Below are positions 47,911 to 55,458 of a stretch of DNA of 64,000 bases, piece after piece. How positions within the stretch are numbered: position 1 is the first letter of the stretch; each line of letters starts with the position of its first letter. Both the position numbers and the translations under genes were made by a program. Below the pieces are notes generated by a model. The model searched no databases. It was not told the origin of the DNA and saw nothing but the letters and a program-made list of their open reading frames with translations. Origin of the DNA: Hyalangium gracile (GTDB lineage Bacteria; Myxococcota; Myxococcia; Myxococcales; Myxococcaceae); contig NZ_JAHXBG010000039.1 in NCBI RefSeq assembly GCF_020103725.1, forward strand, positions 1 through 64,000, read 5' to 3'.

Positions 47911-48252
47911 CTACCCGGCGCGGAAAGACTCGCTCGCGCTCCGGAATTCGTGGTTCATCTCCTGCAGATCCTCGGCCCGCTCCTTGCGCTTCATCTCGAA
48001 GCGATCCAGCAGGGAGTGGACGCGGGAGCGCAGCCTGCTCATGAACTGGCGCCGGCGATCCGCCTCGCGCGCGGCCCGCTCGCGGCGCTGAGCCTCGGCA
48101 TCGTTCTGGTGCTTCCGAAAGCCCGCGAGCATCGTCGAGGTGTGCTTGCAGGAGTTGCTGATGAACTCGGAGCGGCGCTGGGCCTTCTCATCGAGCTGGT
48201 GCCTGAGGGCACTCATTGCCTCGGGGGTGAAGCTATTGAAATGCGCGGTCAT
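47911..48252 (-). CDS. Candidate GvpC, vesicle-strengthening protein
   Basis: A 113-residue, highly charged helical protein between gvpA and gvpN. It contains two imperfect repeats of a FxS-x(n)-hydrophobic-x-charged pattern: one beginning EFISNSCKHTSTMLAGF, one beginning QFMSRLRSRVHSLLDRF, then AEDLQEMNHEF. Cyanobacterial GvpC has 33-residue helical repeats with comparable FLS/ELQ signatures, and occupies the same position. ATG 48252 follows AGAGGAGAAAG. Assigned by position and composition, not strong sequence identity. Confidence 0.55.
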   Translation of the reverse strand: MTAHFNSFTPEAMSALRHQLDEKAQRRSEFISNSCKHTSTMLAGFRKHQNDAEAQRRERAAREADRRRQFMSRLRSRVHSLLDRFEMKRKERAEDLQEMNHEFRSASESFRAG

Positions 48253-48399
48253 GGGCTTTCTCCTCTCTCGTCTCTGGGGTGCTCGAGCCTCCTGGCCCTG
48301 AAGGGCCGACAGGCTTTCACTTCCTACAAACCGCTCTCCCGGGGCGGTAAACGACTCACGCCCCGGGAAGCGGAACTCACTCATCAACATCCACCTTCA

Positions 48400-48621
48400 T
48401 CACGGGGTGGGGGCCGCCGCGGTCGACGTCAGGCCGATGGCCTCGGCGTACTTGAGGTACGTCTCGACCGAGGCCACGACCACGCGAGCCTCGATGGAGA
48501 GCAGCTCGATGCCGACGAGCGACACCTTCGCCCAGGCATCGATCACGATGCCCTTGTCCAGGATGCGATCAACCACTTCCGCCAGGCTCGAGGAGTCCGT
48601 CGACTTCATCACCTTTGCCAT
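48400..48621 (-). CDS. gvpA: Gas vesicle major shell protein GvpA
   Basis: A 73-residue GvpA with the nearly invariant core [39 protein letters not shown] and [13 protein letters not shown]. It forms the ribbed protein wall of the gas vesicle. ATG 48621 is chosen because GGAGG lies 8 nt upstream; ATG 48627 would be too close to it. First gene of the minus arm, with a sigma-54 promoter about 50 nt upstream. Confidence 0.97.
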   Translation of the reverse strand: MAKVMKSTDSSSLAEVVDRILDKGIVIDAWAKVSLVGIELLSIEARVVVASVETYLKYAEAIGLTSTAAAPTP

Positions 48622-48670
48622 TGTCATTACCTCCGTATTTGGGCCGCTTCGTGCGGCTTGCTGATGTGTC

Positions 48671-48688
48671 TAGCAAGGCGGGTGCCAC
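48671..48688 (-). promoter_or_regulatory. Sigma-54 promoter of the gvpA arm
   Basis: Minus strand reads GTGGCACCCGCCTTGCTA: TGGCAC-N5-TTGCT with exactly 10 nt between GG (-24) and GC (-12), matching the RpoN consensus. It lies 49 bp upstream of gvpA, giving a leader of about 40 nt. Confidence 0.85.
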
Positions 48689-48696
48689 GGTTTCGG

Positions 48697-48809
48697 AGGC
48701 GCCTGGCGCGCTCGAATGCACGTGCTTTCGTACGGTGGATCTCCAAGAGGATCACGAGCGCTCCCTTCGAGAGGCGCCTGCCCTATCGATATATGCAAGC
48801 TTTCGCATG
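48697..48809. promoter_or_regulatory. 75-bp-spaced direct repeat, probable enhancer-binding sites
   Basis: Two modules share AGGCGCCT (48697-48704 and 48772-48779), ATGCA (48716, 48793) and GCTTTCG (48724-48730, 48799-48805), with AGGCGCCT and GCTTTCG both 75 bp apart. Module 1 also has a near-perfect palindrome CGAATGCACGTGCTTTCG (48713-48730). They lie between two divergent sigma-54 promoters, where activator sites for an enhancer-binding protein are expected. Confidence 0.6.
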
Positions 48810-49008
48810 GCGCTTCCGCGGGCAGGAATCGGCTTCCCTTTGGAGCAACCAGAAGGGCGTTGCGAAATCCCACGCCGTCGAGGAAGACCGCAACACACCC
48901 GAGCCCAGCCTGCCGTTGCGGCCCCGTGGCCCCTCGCGGACAGCCCCTGCCCCCGGGGAAAGGGCTTCCCCTTTGATCATCTACCCCTCTCCCACCTCAT
49001 GAGCGGCG
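48810..49008. other. Rest of the divergent gvp intergenic region
   Basis: No gene. Contains short purine-rich and pyrimidine-rich tracts and two GTTGCG blocks (48859, 48914) but no further clear repeat. It forms the spacer between the enhancer-like repeats and the plus-strand promoter. Confidence 0.4.
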
Positions 49009-49026
49009 CTGGCGCGGGGCTTGCTA
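49009..49026 (+). promoter_or_regulatory. Sigma-54 promoter of the gvpH arm
   Basis: Plus strand reads CTGGCGCGGGGCTTGCTA: TGGCGC-N5-TTGCT with GG and GC 10 nt apart. The predicted start is near 49036, leaving a very short leader with AGGAGGA before ATG 49049. Confidence 0.82.
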
Positions 49027-49048
49027 TTCCTTTCAGCGAGGAGGAAGC

Positions 49049-49561
49049 ATGGCACCCAAACGAAAACCAGAGTCGGGCCCGATCGATGTTGGACTAGGTG
49101 GGATGTTCCGCAGCCTCGGCGGCTTCATGGAGCTGCTCTCCGAGCTGGCCGAGAAGAGCGGCGGAGAGTTCACTCACTCCGAGGAGCTCGGCGACGACAA
49201 GAAAGGCGTCAAGGCGGTGTATGGCTTCTCCGTTCGCGTAGGCGGCGGAGGCAAGCCAATCGTCGAGAAGTTCGGGAACGTCCAGGACGATGGCAAGGGC
49301 CCCGTGGTGGAAGAGGTCCGCGAGCCCATGGTGGATCAGTTCGACGAGGGGGAGCACCTGCTCATCGTCGCCGAGCTGCCCGGGGTGGACACCCAGGACA
49401 TCCACTTCGAGCTCAAGGAGGATGTGCTCCTGCTGAGCGCCACTCGAGGTGAGCGCAAATACCGCAAGGAAGTGCTGCTCTCGGCGCCCGTCCAGGCCCA
49501 GGCGGCCACCTCTTCCTATCGCAACGGTGTCTTCGAGCTGAAGCTGCCGAAGGCTCGATAG
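49049..49561 (+). CDS. gvpH: GvpH-like Hsp20-family gas vesicle protein
   Basis: A 170-residue protein. The N-terminal half (MFRSLGGFMELLSELAEKSG, then KAVYGFSVRVGGGGKP) matches GvpH proteins; the C-terminal half is an alpha-crystallin-like domain (EGEHLLIVAELPGVDTQDIH and VLLLSATRGERKYRKEVLL). GvpH is thought to act as a small heat-shock-type chaperone for vesicle proteins. First gene of the plus arm. Confidence 0.9.
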   Translation: MAPKRKPESGPIDVGLGGMFRSLGGFMELLSELAEKSGGEFTHSEELGDDKKGVKAVYGFSVRVGGGGKPIVEKFGNVQDDGKGPVVEEVREPMVDQFDEGEHLLIVAELPGVDTQDIHFELKEDVLLLSATRGERKYRKEVLLSAPVQAQAATSSYRNGVFELKLPKAR

Positions 49562-49585
49562 CCTTTGGAGCCCCAGGGGGTAGCC

Positions 49586-50254
49586 ATGCAAGCCACGAAG
49601 TCCGGACAATTAGGTCTCTATGCCGTGGTAGCTGCCGATCAGGCGCTCGCCGCGCGGGCCCGGTTGCGAGGCCTTCGGTGGGTCACCCGAGGCCCCCTCA
49701 CGGCCATCGTTGGCAAGCCCGAGAGCGAGAGCCAGCGTGCCGCGCTGCGGCACGATCGTATCGTCGGGAAGGCACTCGCCGCCTGTGGCGCGGTGGTGCC
49801 TTTCCGGCTGGGCGTCGTGCTCCGCTCCCAGGAGGAGCTGCACCGCGTGCTGACCGCCAACGAGGAAGTGCTGTGCCAGTACCTCGCACGCTTCCATGGC
49901 CGGGTCGAGATGGCGCTCAAGGTGAAACTACCAGAGCTCCTCGCTGGCGGGCTCTCTCAGCTCCCCTTCAGCCTCGAGGGGCTCCGCGCGCTGGCTCCCG
50001 ACAGCCAGTCCCGACGGGAGTCCATGAAGCGGACCCTGACCGGGCAGATGTTCGACGGCTGTTACCTGATCTCGCGTCGGGACGTGGACAGCTTCTGGGC
50101 GGCCACCGACCAGATCCGGCAGGCGTTTCCCTCGCTCCTCATGCTCGGCAGCGGCCCCTGGGCGCCCTACAGCTTCTGTGATTTCACCCTCGCCCCCGCC
50201 GCGGGCGACAGGGTCCTCCTCGATGAGCACAAGGAGAGAGCGTGCGCACGCTGA
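49586..50254 (+). CDS. Gas vesicle protein GvpF/GvpL (copy 2)
   Basis: A 222-residue GvpF/L family protein: GLYAVVAADQALAARARLRG at the N-terminus, VVPFRLGVVLRSQEELHRVL, EMALKVKLPE, a central helical region and C-terminal FPSLLMLGSGPWAPYSFCDF. ATG 49586 has CAGGGGG upstream and avoids a short extension. Shorter than the other two copies, suggesting a specialised role. Confidence 0.92.
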   Translation: MQATKSGQLGLYAVVAADQALAARARLRGLRWVTRGPLTAIVGKPESESQRAALRHDRIVGKALAACGAVVPFRLGVVLRSQEELHRVLTANEEVLCQYLARFHGRVEMALKVKLPELLAGGLSQLPFSLEGLRALAPDSQSRRESMKRTLTGQMFDGCYLISRRDVDSFWAATDQIRQAFPSLLMLGSGPWAPYSFCDFTLAPAAGDRVLLDEHKERACAR

Positions 50255-50850
50255 TCCACGTTCCCATCCTCCACTCGGAGGTAGACCTCGGCAGCCTGGC
50301 GGAAGAGCTGCGCCGGCGCTTCCAGGAGTCCTTCGGGGCCAGCGCGTGGTCCAAGCGCGTGGCCTCGGTGGACTCCATGTGGAACAGCCTCCGGACGACG
50401 CTCCTCGAGCTGCCCATCCCCTGGGAGAAGACCCGGCTCTACCAGGACGGGCTCCCCGTCTGCGACCGGGAGCGCGACATCGTCCAGGTGCTGGCGTCCA
50501 AGGGCAGCCAGAACCACCGCCTCCTGCTGGAGCTGATGGAGCGGGGCGCCACGCTCATGGGCACCGAGAGCCCGGAGCTGCTGGTGAAGGAATACCGCCG
50601 CGGGCAGCAGCTGGTGGAGGCCGCCCGGCAGAGCCCCTCGGAGACGGATGTCCGGAACTTCAAGAACGAGGGCGAGGCGCTGCTGCGCGAGCGGGACAGG
50701 TTCATCGCCCGGCGCATCGGCTCGACGCTCCGGGATGACGAGACGGGGCTGCTCTTCCTCGGGCTGCTCCACCGGGTGGATGACTTCCTCGACCCGAACA
50801 TCGCGTTTCGCCACCTGATTCACCACCTCCCGCGCAGGGAAGCTTCCTGA
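50242..50850 (+). CDS. Unassigned protein of the gas vesicle arm
   Basis: A 202-residue soluble protein starting at GTG 50242 (AAGGAGAG upstream), overlapping the GvpF/L copy 2 stop by 13 nt. It begins RTLIHVPILHSEVDLGSLA and contains helical stretches with WNSLRTTLLELPIPW, DRERDIVQVLASKGSQN, LIRRGQQL-like segments and a C-terminal LGLLHRVDDFLDPNIAF. I do not recognise a family. Tight coupling implies a role in gas vesicle formation or its control. Confidence 0.82.
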   Translation: MRTLIHVPILHSEVDLGSLAEELRRRFQESFGASAWSKRVASVDSMWNSLRTTLLELPIPWEKTRLYQDGLPVCDRERDIVQVLASKGSQNHRLLLELMERGATLMGTESPELLVKEYRRGQQLVEAARQSPSETDVRNFKNEGEALLRERDRFIARRIGSTLRDDETGLLFLGLLHRVDDFLDPNIAFRHLIHHLPRREAS

Positions 50851-50874
50851 CGGCAACGGAAAGAGCGGTAAGCA

Positions 50875-53028
50875 ATGACGGCTGAAGCCAAGAAGAGAGA
50901 GAGCCAGGACGCGGGCACGTCACTCCGAGTCGCGGAGGCCCTGGCCAAGGATGTAGGTCGAGGCGTCGCGCGGCTCGACCCCAAGGACCTGGCCCTCCTG
51001 GGCGCGGAGGTCGGTGACATCATCCTGATCACGGGCGAGCGCACCACGGTCGCCAAGGCCATGCCCGCCTTCAGCGACATGCGAGGCAAGGGGCTGCTGC
51101 AGATCGACGGCATCACCCGCGGCAACGCCAAGGTCGGGCTCGACCAGCGGGTGAGGATCTCGAAGGTCCCCCATGCGCCCGCGACGAAGATCGTCCTGCG
51201 TCCGGTAGGCGGCGCGCCGTCCCTCAAGCGCAACAGCGACTCGCGCTATGTCGTGCGGCTGCTCGAGGGCCTGCCGGTCATCGCGGGGGACCGGGTGCGA
51301 GTCACCCTGTTCGGCTCGCGCTATCAGGACTTCGAGGTCGTCAGCACCTCTCCCAGGGAGGGGTGCGCCGTCGTCCATGCCCAGACGCAGATCACGCTCG
51401 AGGAGCAGACGGAGCGGGGCACCAAGTCGACGGGCATCTCCTATGAGGACGTGGGAGGCCTGCGCAAGGAGATCCGGCGCGTGCGAGAGATGATCGAGCT
51501 GCCGCTGCGCTATCCGCAGATCTTCGAGCGGCTCGGGATCGACGCGCCGAAGGGCGTGCTCCTCTATGGCCCTCCGGGGACCGGCAAGACGCTGCTGGCC
51601 CGCGCCGTGGCCCACGAGACGGAGGCGGCCTTCATCACCGTGAGCGGCCCGGAGGTCATCCACAAGTTCTACGGCGAGAGCGAGGCCAAGCTCCGGGAGA
51701 TCTTCGAGCAGGCCCGCAAGAAGTCTCCCTGCATCATCTTCCTGGACGAGCTGGACGCCATCGCCCCCAAGCGGGAGAACGTGCAGGGCGAGGTGGAGAA
51801 GCGCGTCGTCGCCCAGCTCCTGGCGCTGATGGACGGCCTCGAGTCCCGCGGGCAGATCATCGTCATCGGCGCCACCAACCTGCCCAACTCCCTGGACCCG
51901 GCGCTGCGGCGCCCCGGCCGCTTCGATCGCGAGATCGAGATTGGCATCCCGGACGCCATCTCTCGCAAGGAGATCCTGGAGATCCACACCCGCGGCATGC
52001 CGCTGGCGGAGGACGTGAACCTCGAGCGGCTGGCGGCCATCACCCACGCCTTCGTGGGCGCGGACCTGGAGGCGCTGTGCCGCGAGGCGGCCATGACCAC
52101 GCTCCGCGGCGTCATGCCGGAGATCGACTTCGCCAACAAGGAGCTGCCCTACGAGGTGCTGCTCTCGCTCAAGGTGACGATGGATCACTTCCTCTCGGCG
52201 CTGGCCGAGGTCGAGCCCTCGGGCGTACGCGAGGTCTTCGTGGAGGTGCCCGACGTCAAGTGGGACCAGGTGGGCGGGCTGGACTCCATCAAGCGCGAGC
52301 TGCGTGAGGCCGTCGAGTGGCCGCTCCAGTACGCGGACCTGTTCAGCCACGCGGGCATCCGCCCGGCGAAGGGCATCCTGCTCTACGGGCCGCCCGGGAC
52401 GGGCAAGACGCTGCTGGCCAAGGCCGTGGCGTCGCAGAGCGGCGTCAACTTCATCACCGTCAAGGGGCCCGCGCTGATCTCCAAGTACGTGGGCGAGAGC
52501 GAGCGGGCGGTCCGCGAGGTCTTCAAGAAGGCGCGCCAGGCGGTGCCCTGCATCCTCTTCTTCGACGAGATCGACTCGCTGGCCCCCGTGCGCGAAGCGG
52601 AGGCGGGGGACTCCGGCGTCTCGCAGCGGGTGATCAGCCAGCTGCTCACCGAGATGGATGGCGTCGAGGAGCTCAAGGGCGTGCTCGTCATCGCCGCGAC
52701 GAACCGCCGGGACATGCTGGATCCCGCGCTGCTGCGCCCGGGCCGCTTCGATCTCCACCTGGAGGTGCCGAACCCGGACACGGCAGGACGGGGGAGGATC
52801 TTCGAGGTCCACCTCAAGGGCAAGCCCGTGGCCCCCGACGTCGACATCGCCGAGCTGGCGAAGCAGACGCAGGGGTGCTCGGGCGCGGAGATCGAGATGG
52901 TGTGTCACCGCGCCGCCCTGCTGGCCGTGCGTGAGTTCATCTCGGCTCACGGCAAGGAGGGCTCGCCCTCGAAGATGAAGATCACCCGCGAGAAGTTCGA
53001 GGCCGCGATCGCCGAGATCGCTCGCTGA
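50875..53028 (+). CDS. CDC48/VAT-type double AAA ATPase
   Basis: A 717-residue AAA+ protein with an N-terminal double-psi-barrel-like region (LRVAEALAKDVGRGVARLDP, ISKVPHAPA) and two full AAA domains: Walker A GPPGTGKT at about residues 231 and 503, Walker B IIFLDELDAI and ILFFDEIDSL, and second-region-of-homology motifs NSLDPALRRPGRFDREIEIG and LDPALLRPGRFDLHLEV. This is the archaeal VAT/eukaryotic p97 architecture, which unfolds and remodels proteins. Inside the gvp arm it probably handles vesicle protein assembly or disassembly. Confidence 0.93.
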   Translation: MTAEAKKRESQDAGTSLRVAEALAKDVGRGVARLDPKDLALLGAEVGDIILITGERTTVAKAMPAFSDMRGKGLLQIDGITRGNAKVGLDQRVRISKVPHAPATKIVLRPVGGAPSLKRNSDSRYVVRLLEGLPVIAGDRVRVTLFGSRYQDFEVVSTSPREGCAVVHAQTQITLEEQTERGTKSTGISYEDVGGLRKEIRRVREMIELPLRYPQIFERLGIDAPKGVLLYGPPGTGKTLLARAVAHETEAAFITVSGPEVIHKFYGESEAKLREIFEQARKKSPCIIFLDELDAIAPKRENVQGEVEKRVVAQLLALMDGLESRGQIIVIGATNLPNSLDPALRRPGRFDREIEIGIPDAISRKEILEIHTRGMPLAEDVNLERLAAITHAFVGADLEALCREAAMTTLRGVMPEIDFANKELPYEVLLSLKVTMDHFLSALAEVEPSGVREVFVEVPDVKWDQVGGLDSIKRELREAVEWPLQYADLFSHAGIRPAKGILLYGPPGTGKTLLAKAVASQSGVNFITVKGPALISKYVGESERAVREVFKKARQAVPCILFFDEIDSLAPVREAEAGDSGVSQRVISQLLTEMDGVEELKGVLVIAATNRRDMLDPALLRPGRFDLHLEVPNPDTAGRGRIFEVHLKGKPVAPDVDIAELAKQTQGCSGAEIEMVCHRAALLAVREFISAHGKEGSPSKMKITREKFEAAIAEIAR

Positions 53029-53042
53029 GCAGGAGCAATTCC

Positions 53043-53864
53043 ATGGAAACCGAAGCCCGTGGTGAGCACGTATTGTACCTCTATGGGGTCATCCCCGCGG
53101 GGCAGCCCATTCCCGTGAGCGAAGCCGCCGCGCTCCAGGCCGTCCCCTTCTCCAACCTCGTCGCGCTCGTCGAGCCCGTCTCCGCGACCGAGTTCTCCTC
53201 CCAGGCGCTCAAGGAGAAGCTCCAGCGCATCGACTGGGTCTCCTTGCTCGCGCAGAAGCACACCGCCGTGCTGGACGAGGTCATGCAGCATGGCTCCGTC
53301 GTCCCGGCCCGCCTCTGCACGCTCTTCAGCAGCGCCCAGATGCTCCAGAGCTCGCTCGTCCAGAACGAGGAGCGGTTCCAGGACAAGCTGGAGCGGGTCC
53401 GGGATCGCCAGGAGTGGGGCTTCAAGGTCTTCTGCGACAAGGCGAAGCTCGAGGCCGCCCTCGCCGTGAGCGAGCCCGAGCTGCGGCAGCTCGAGGCCGC
53501 CGCGGCCAGGGCGAGCCCCGGCCAGGCGTATGTCCTCCGCAAGAAGCGCGAGGCCCGCCTGGCGGAGCTCTGCCAGCTGCGGCGCGATGAGGTCTCCGAC
53601 GAGGTGCTCGACGTCCTGGAGGCCCAGGCCGCGGACACCCGAATGCGGCCGCTCCTGTCGGAGGCCACGAGCGGACGAAGCGAGGCCATGACGCTCAATG
53701 TCGCCATTCTCATTGACAACACCGGCGCATCGGCGCTGATTGCCGCCGCGCAGGAGCTGGCCTCGCTCTTCGGCGACGAGGGCTTCATCTTCGATCCGAC
53801 GGGCCCCTGGCCGCCGTACAGCTTCTGCAGTGACGAGGAGCCGGACGAGTTCGAAGAGGTGTAG
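53043..53864 (+). CDS. Gas vesicle protein GvpF/GvpL (copy 3)
   Basis: A 273-residue GvpF/L family protein: VLYLYGVIPAGQPIPVSEA, ALVEPVSATEFSSQALKEKL, GSVVPARLCTLFSSAQMLQ, WGFKVFCDKAKLEAAL and C-terminal FIFDPTGPWPPYSFCSDEEPDE. It lies 14 nt after the CDC48-like gene and ends the plus arm. Length is like typical GvpL. Confidence 0.93.
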   Translation: METEARGEHVLYLYGVIPAGQPIPVSEAAALQAVPFSNLVALVEPVSATEFSSQALKEKLQRIDWVSLLAQKHTAVLDEVMQHGSVVPARLCTLFSSAQMLQSSLVQNEERFQDKLERVRDRQEWGFKVFCDKAKLEAALAVSEPELRQLEAAAARASPGQAYVLRKKREARLAELCQLRRDEVSDEVLDVLEAQAADTRMRPLLSEATSGRSEAMTLNVAILIDNTGASALIAAAQELASLFGDEGFIFDPTGPWPPYSFCSDEEPDEFEEV

Positions 53865-53871
53865 TCCGCCC

Positions 53872-53919
53872 CTCCCGCGCATGCGGGGCCCGCCGTCATG
53901 CCTCGGTCGAGCGGGAGGC
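53872..53919 (+). terminator. Nested hairpin after the gvp plus arm
   Basis: Outer stem CCTCCCGC (53872-53879) / GCGGGAGG (53912-53919) with an inner GCATG/CATGC stem (53880-53884 / 53898-53902), starting 7 nt past the stop. No T-tract. Confidence 0.45.
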
Positions 53920-53958
53920 CCCTCGGTGAAGGCTCCAGACACGCTAGTATGTCGACCC

Positions 53959-55458
53959 ATGCCGAGGCGACACATGCCGCGCCTGTTCGTGATGCTGGTG
54001 GGAATCATCGCGCCAGGACTCGTCTCCTTTCCCGAATTCGCCTTCGCGGGCTCCCCTCCGGCGACAGGTGATGCGTCGCTCTCTCCGCAAGCCCTCGAGC
54101 GGCTCCAGTTCCTGGTGGGAGTCCTGGGAACCGAGCGCGAGTTCTGTGACATGGACGACTGCAACGAGGGGCCCTCGCTCCGGGAGCGACAGGACGCGGC
54201 CATCGCGGACCTGGCTGGCTTCGGACCCGCCATCGTCCCCATCCTCAAACCCTACTGGAAGTACGAGAACTCCAGGCTCCGTGCGAACCTGCTCCGGGTC
54301 TTCGCCCGCATTGGAGATGCCGCCTCGCGGCAGATGATTTTCTCCATGCTCTCGTCCCGGGACTACCATGTGCGCCAGGGCGCCATCGAGAGTCTGGCCT
54401 CCCTGGATCCTCTCCCCGCGGATGCCGTGCCCCGCCTCATGCGGCTCCTGGAAGAGGAGGACTTCGCCGGCACCGCGCTGGAGCAGTTGGTCCGACTGGC
54501 TCCCGCCCAGAAGCCCGCCACCCAGCAGACCCTGGCGAAGAAGCTCCGCGCGATGATCCAGTCCAATAAGAGCGGGAAGAGCTACGAGGCGGTGAAGGCG
54601 CTCGGCGCGCTCCCTCCAGACTTTCCCGATGCCACCCCGATGCTCCTGCTGGCCCTCCAACATCCCGATGCCCTGCTCCAGGTGGAGGCGGCGAAGCTCC
54701 TCACCCTTCGGAACGCTCACACGGACACGGTGGTGTCGACGCTCCAGAAGCTCACCCAGAACCCTGACGCCCATGCCCGTGCCATGGCGATCTCCCAGCT
54801 GGGCGAGTTCGACGCGTCCCTGGCGCGCCCCCACCTTCCCACCGCGCGCTCCATCCTGGCCGACCCGAAAGCCCAGAGCGCGCACTTCCTGGCGTTCCAG
54901 TTCCTGGCCCGGTGGGGAACGCCGGAGGACGGGAGGCTCCTGGTCGAGCTCGTGAACTCGCAAGCCGACGCGTACCAACGCCAGCTGCTCATCAACGGCC
55001 TCATGCAGGTGAAGGAACCAGGGCCCGAGGTCATCTCCCTCCTGGGCACCCTCCTTCGTGCGTACTCCGAGGACAGGAACCGCCCGAGGATGAGCAGGAA
55101 GAACCGCCCCGCGGGGAATGAGCCGCGCACGAAGATCGCCCAGGCGTTGGGGACCATGGGCCACCCCGGGACGGTGGAGCTGCTCCGCGCGCTCGAGCGT
55201 GAGCACGATGAGAAGCTCCCGGTCGCGAAGGCGGCGCTGATCGGGCTCCAGGGACCCGTCAAGGATGCTCCGGAGGAGATCGTCCCGCTGCTCCTCGACC
55301 GCGCCCACCGGGACAAGGACGAGGTCCTCGACGCCGAGATCGTCCAGACGCTGGCCCATGGAGGGCCGCGCGCCGTGCAGCTCACGCAGGAGTGGTCCAC
55401 CCGAGGCCCCGAACGGCGCAAGCGCCTGCTGGCCAAGCTCCAGGAGACCGCGCGGTAA
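53959..55458 (+). CDS. Secreted HEAT-repeat protein
   Basis: A 499-residue protein. A signal peptide (MPRLFVMLVGIIAPGLVSF, possible cleavage after EFAFAG) is followed by HEAT-like repeats through most of its length: ERQDAAIADLAGFGPAIVPIL, HVRQGAIESLASLDPLP, LLQVEAAKLLTLRNAHTDT and GTVELLRALEREHDEKLP. Such solenoids scaffold protein complexes; a periplasmic or outer-membrane location is inferred from the signal. Its TAA overlaps the next ATG (TAATG), so it is coupled to the membrane protein downstream. Confidence 0.8.
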   Translation: MPRRHMPRLFVMLVGIIAPGLVSFPEFAFAGSPPATGDASLSPQALERLQFLVGVLGTEREFCDMDDCNEGPSLRERQDAAIADLAGFGPAIVPILKPYWKYENSRLRANLLRVFARIGDAASRQMIFSMLSSRDYHVRQGAIESLASLDPLPADAVPRLMRLLEEEDFAGTALEQLVRLAPAQKPATQQTLAKKLRAMIQSNKSGKSYEAVKALGALPPDFPDATPMLLLALQHPDALLQVEAAKLLTLRNAHTDTVVSTLQKLTQNPDAHARAMAISQLGEFDASLARPHLPTARSILADPKAQSAHFLAFQFLARWGTPEDGRLLVELVNSQADAYQRQLLINGLMQVKEPGPEVISLLGTLLRAYSEDRNRPRMSRKNRPAGNEPRTKIAQALGTMGHPGTVELLRALEREHDEKLPVAKAALIGLQGPVKDAPEEIVPLLLDRAHRDKDEVLDAEIVQTLAHGGPRAVQLTQEWSTRGPERRKRLLAKLQETAR

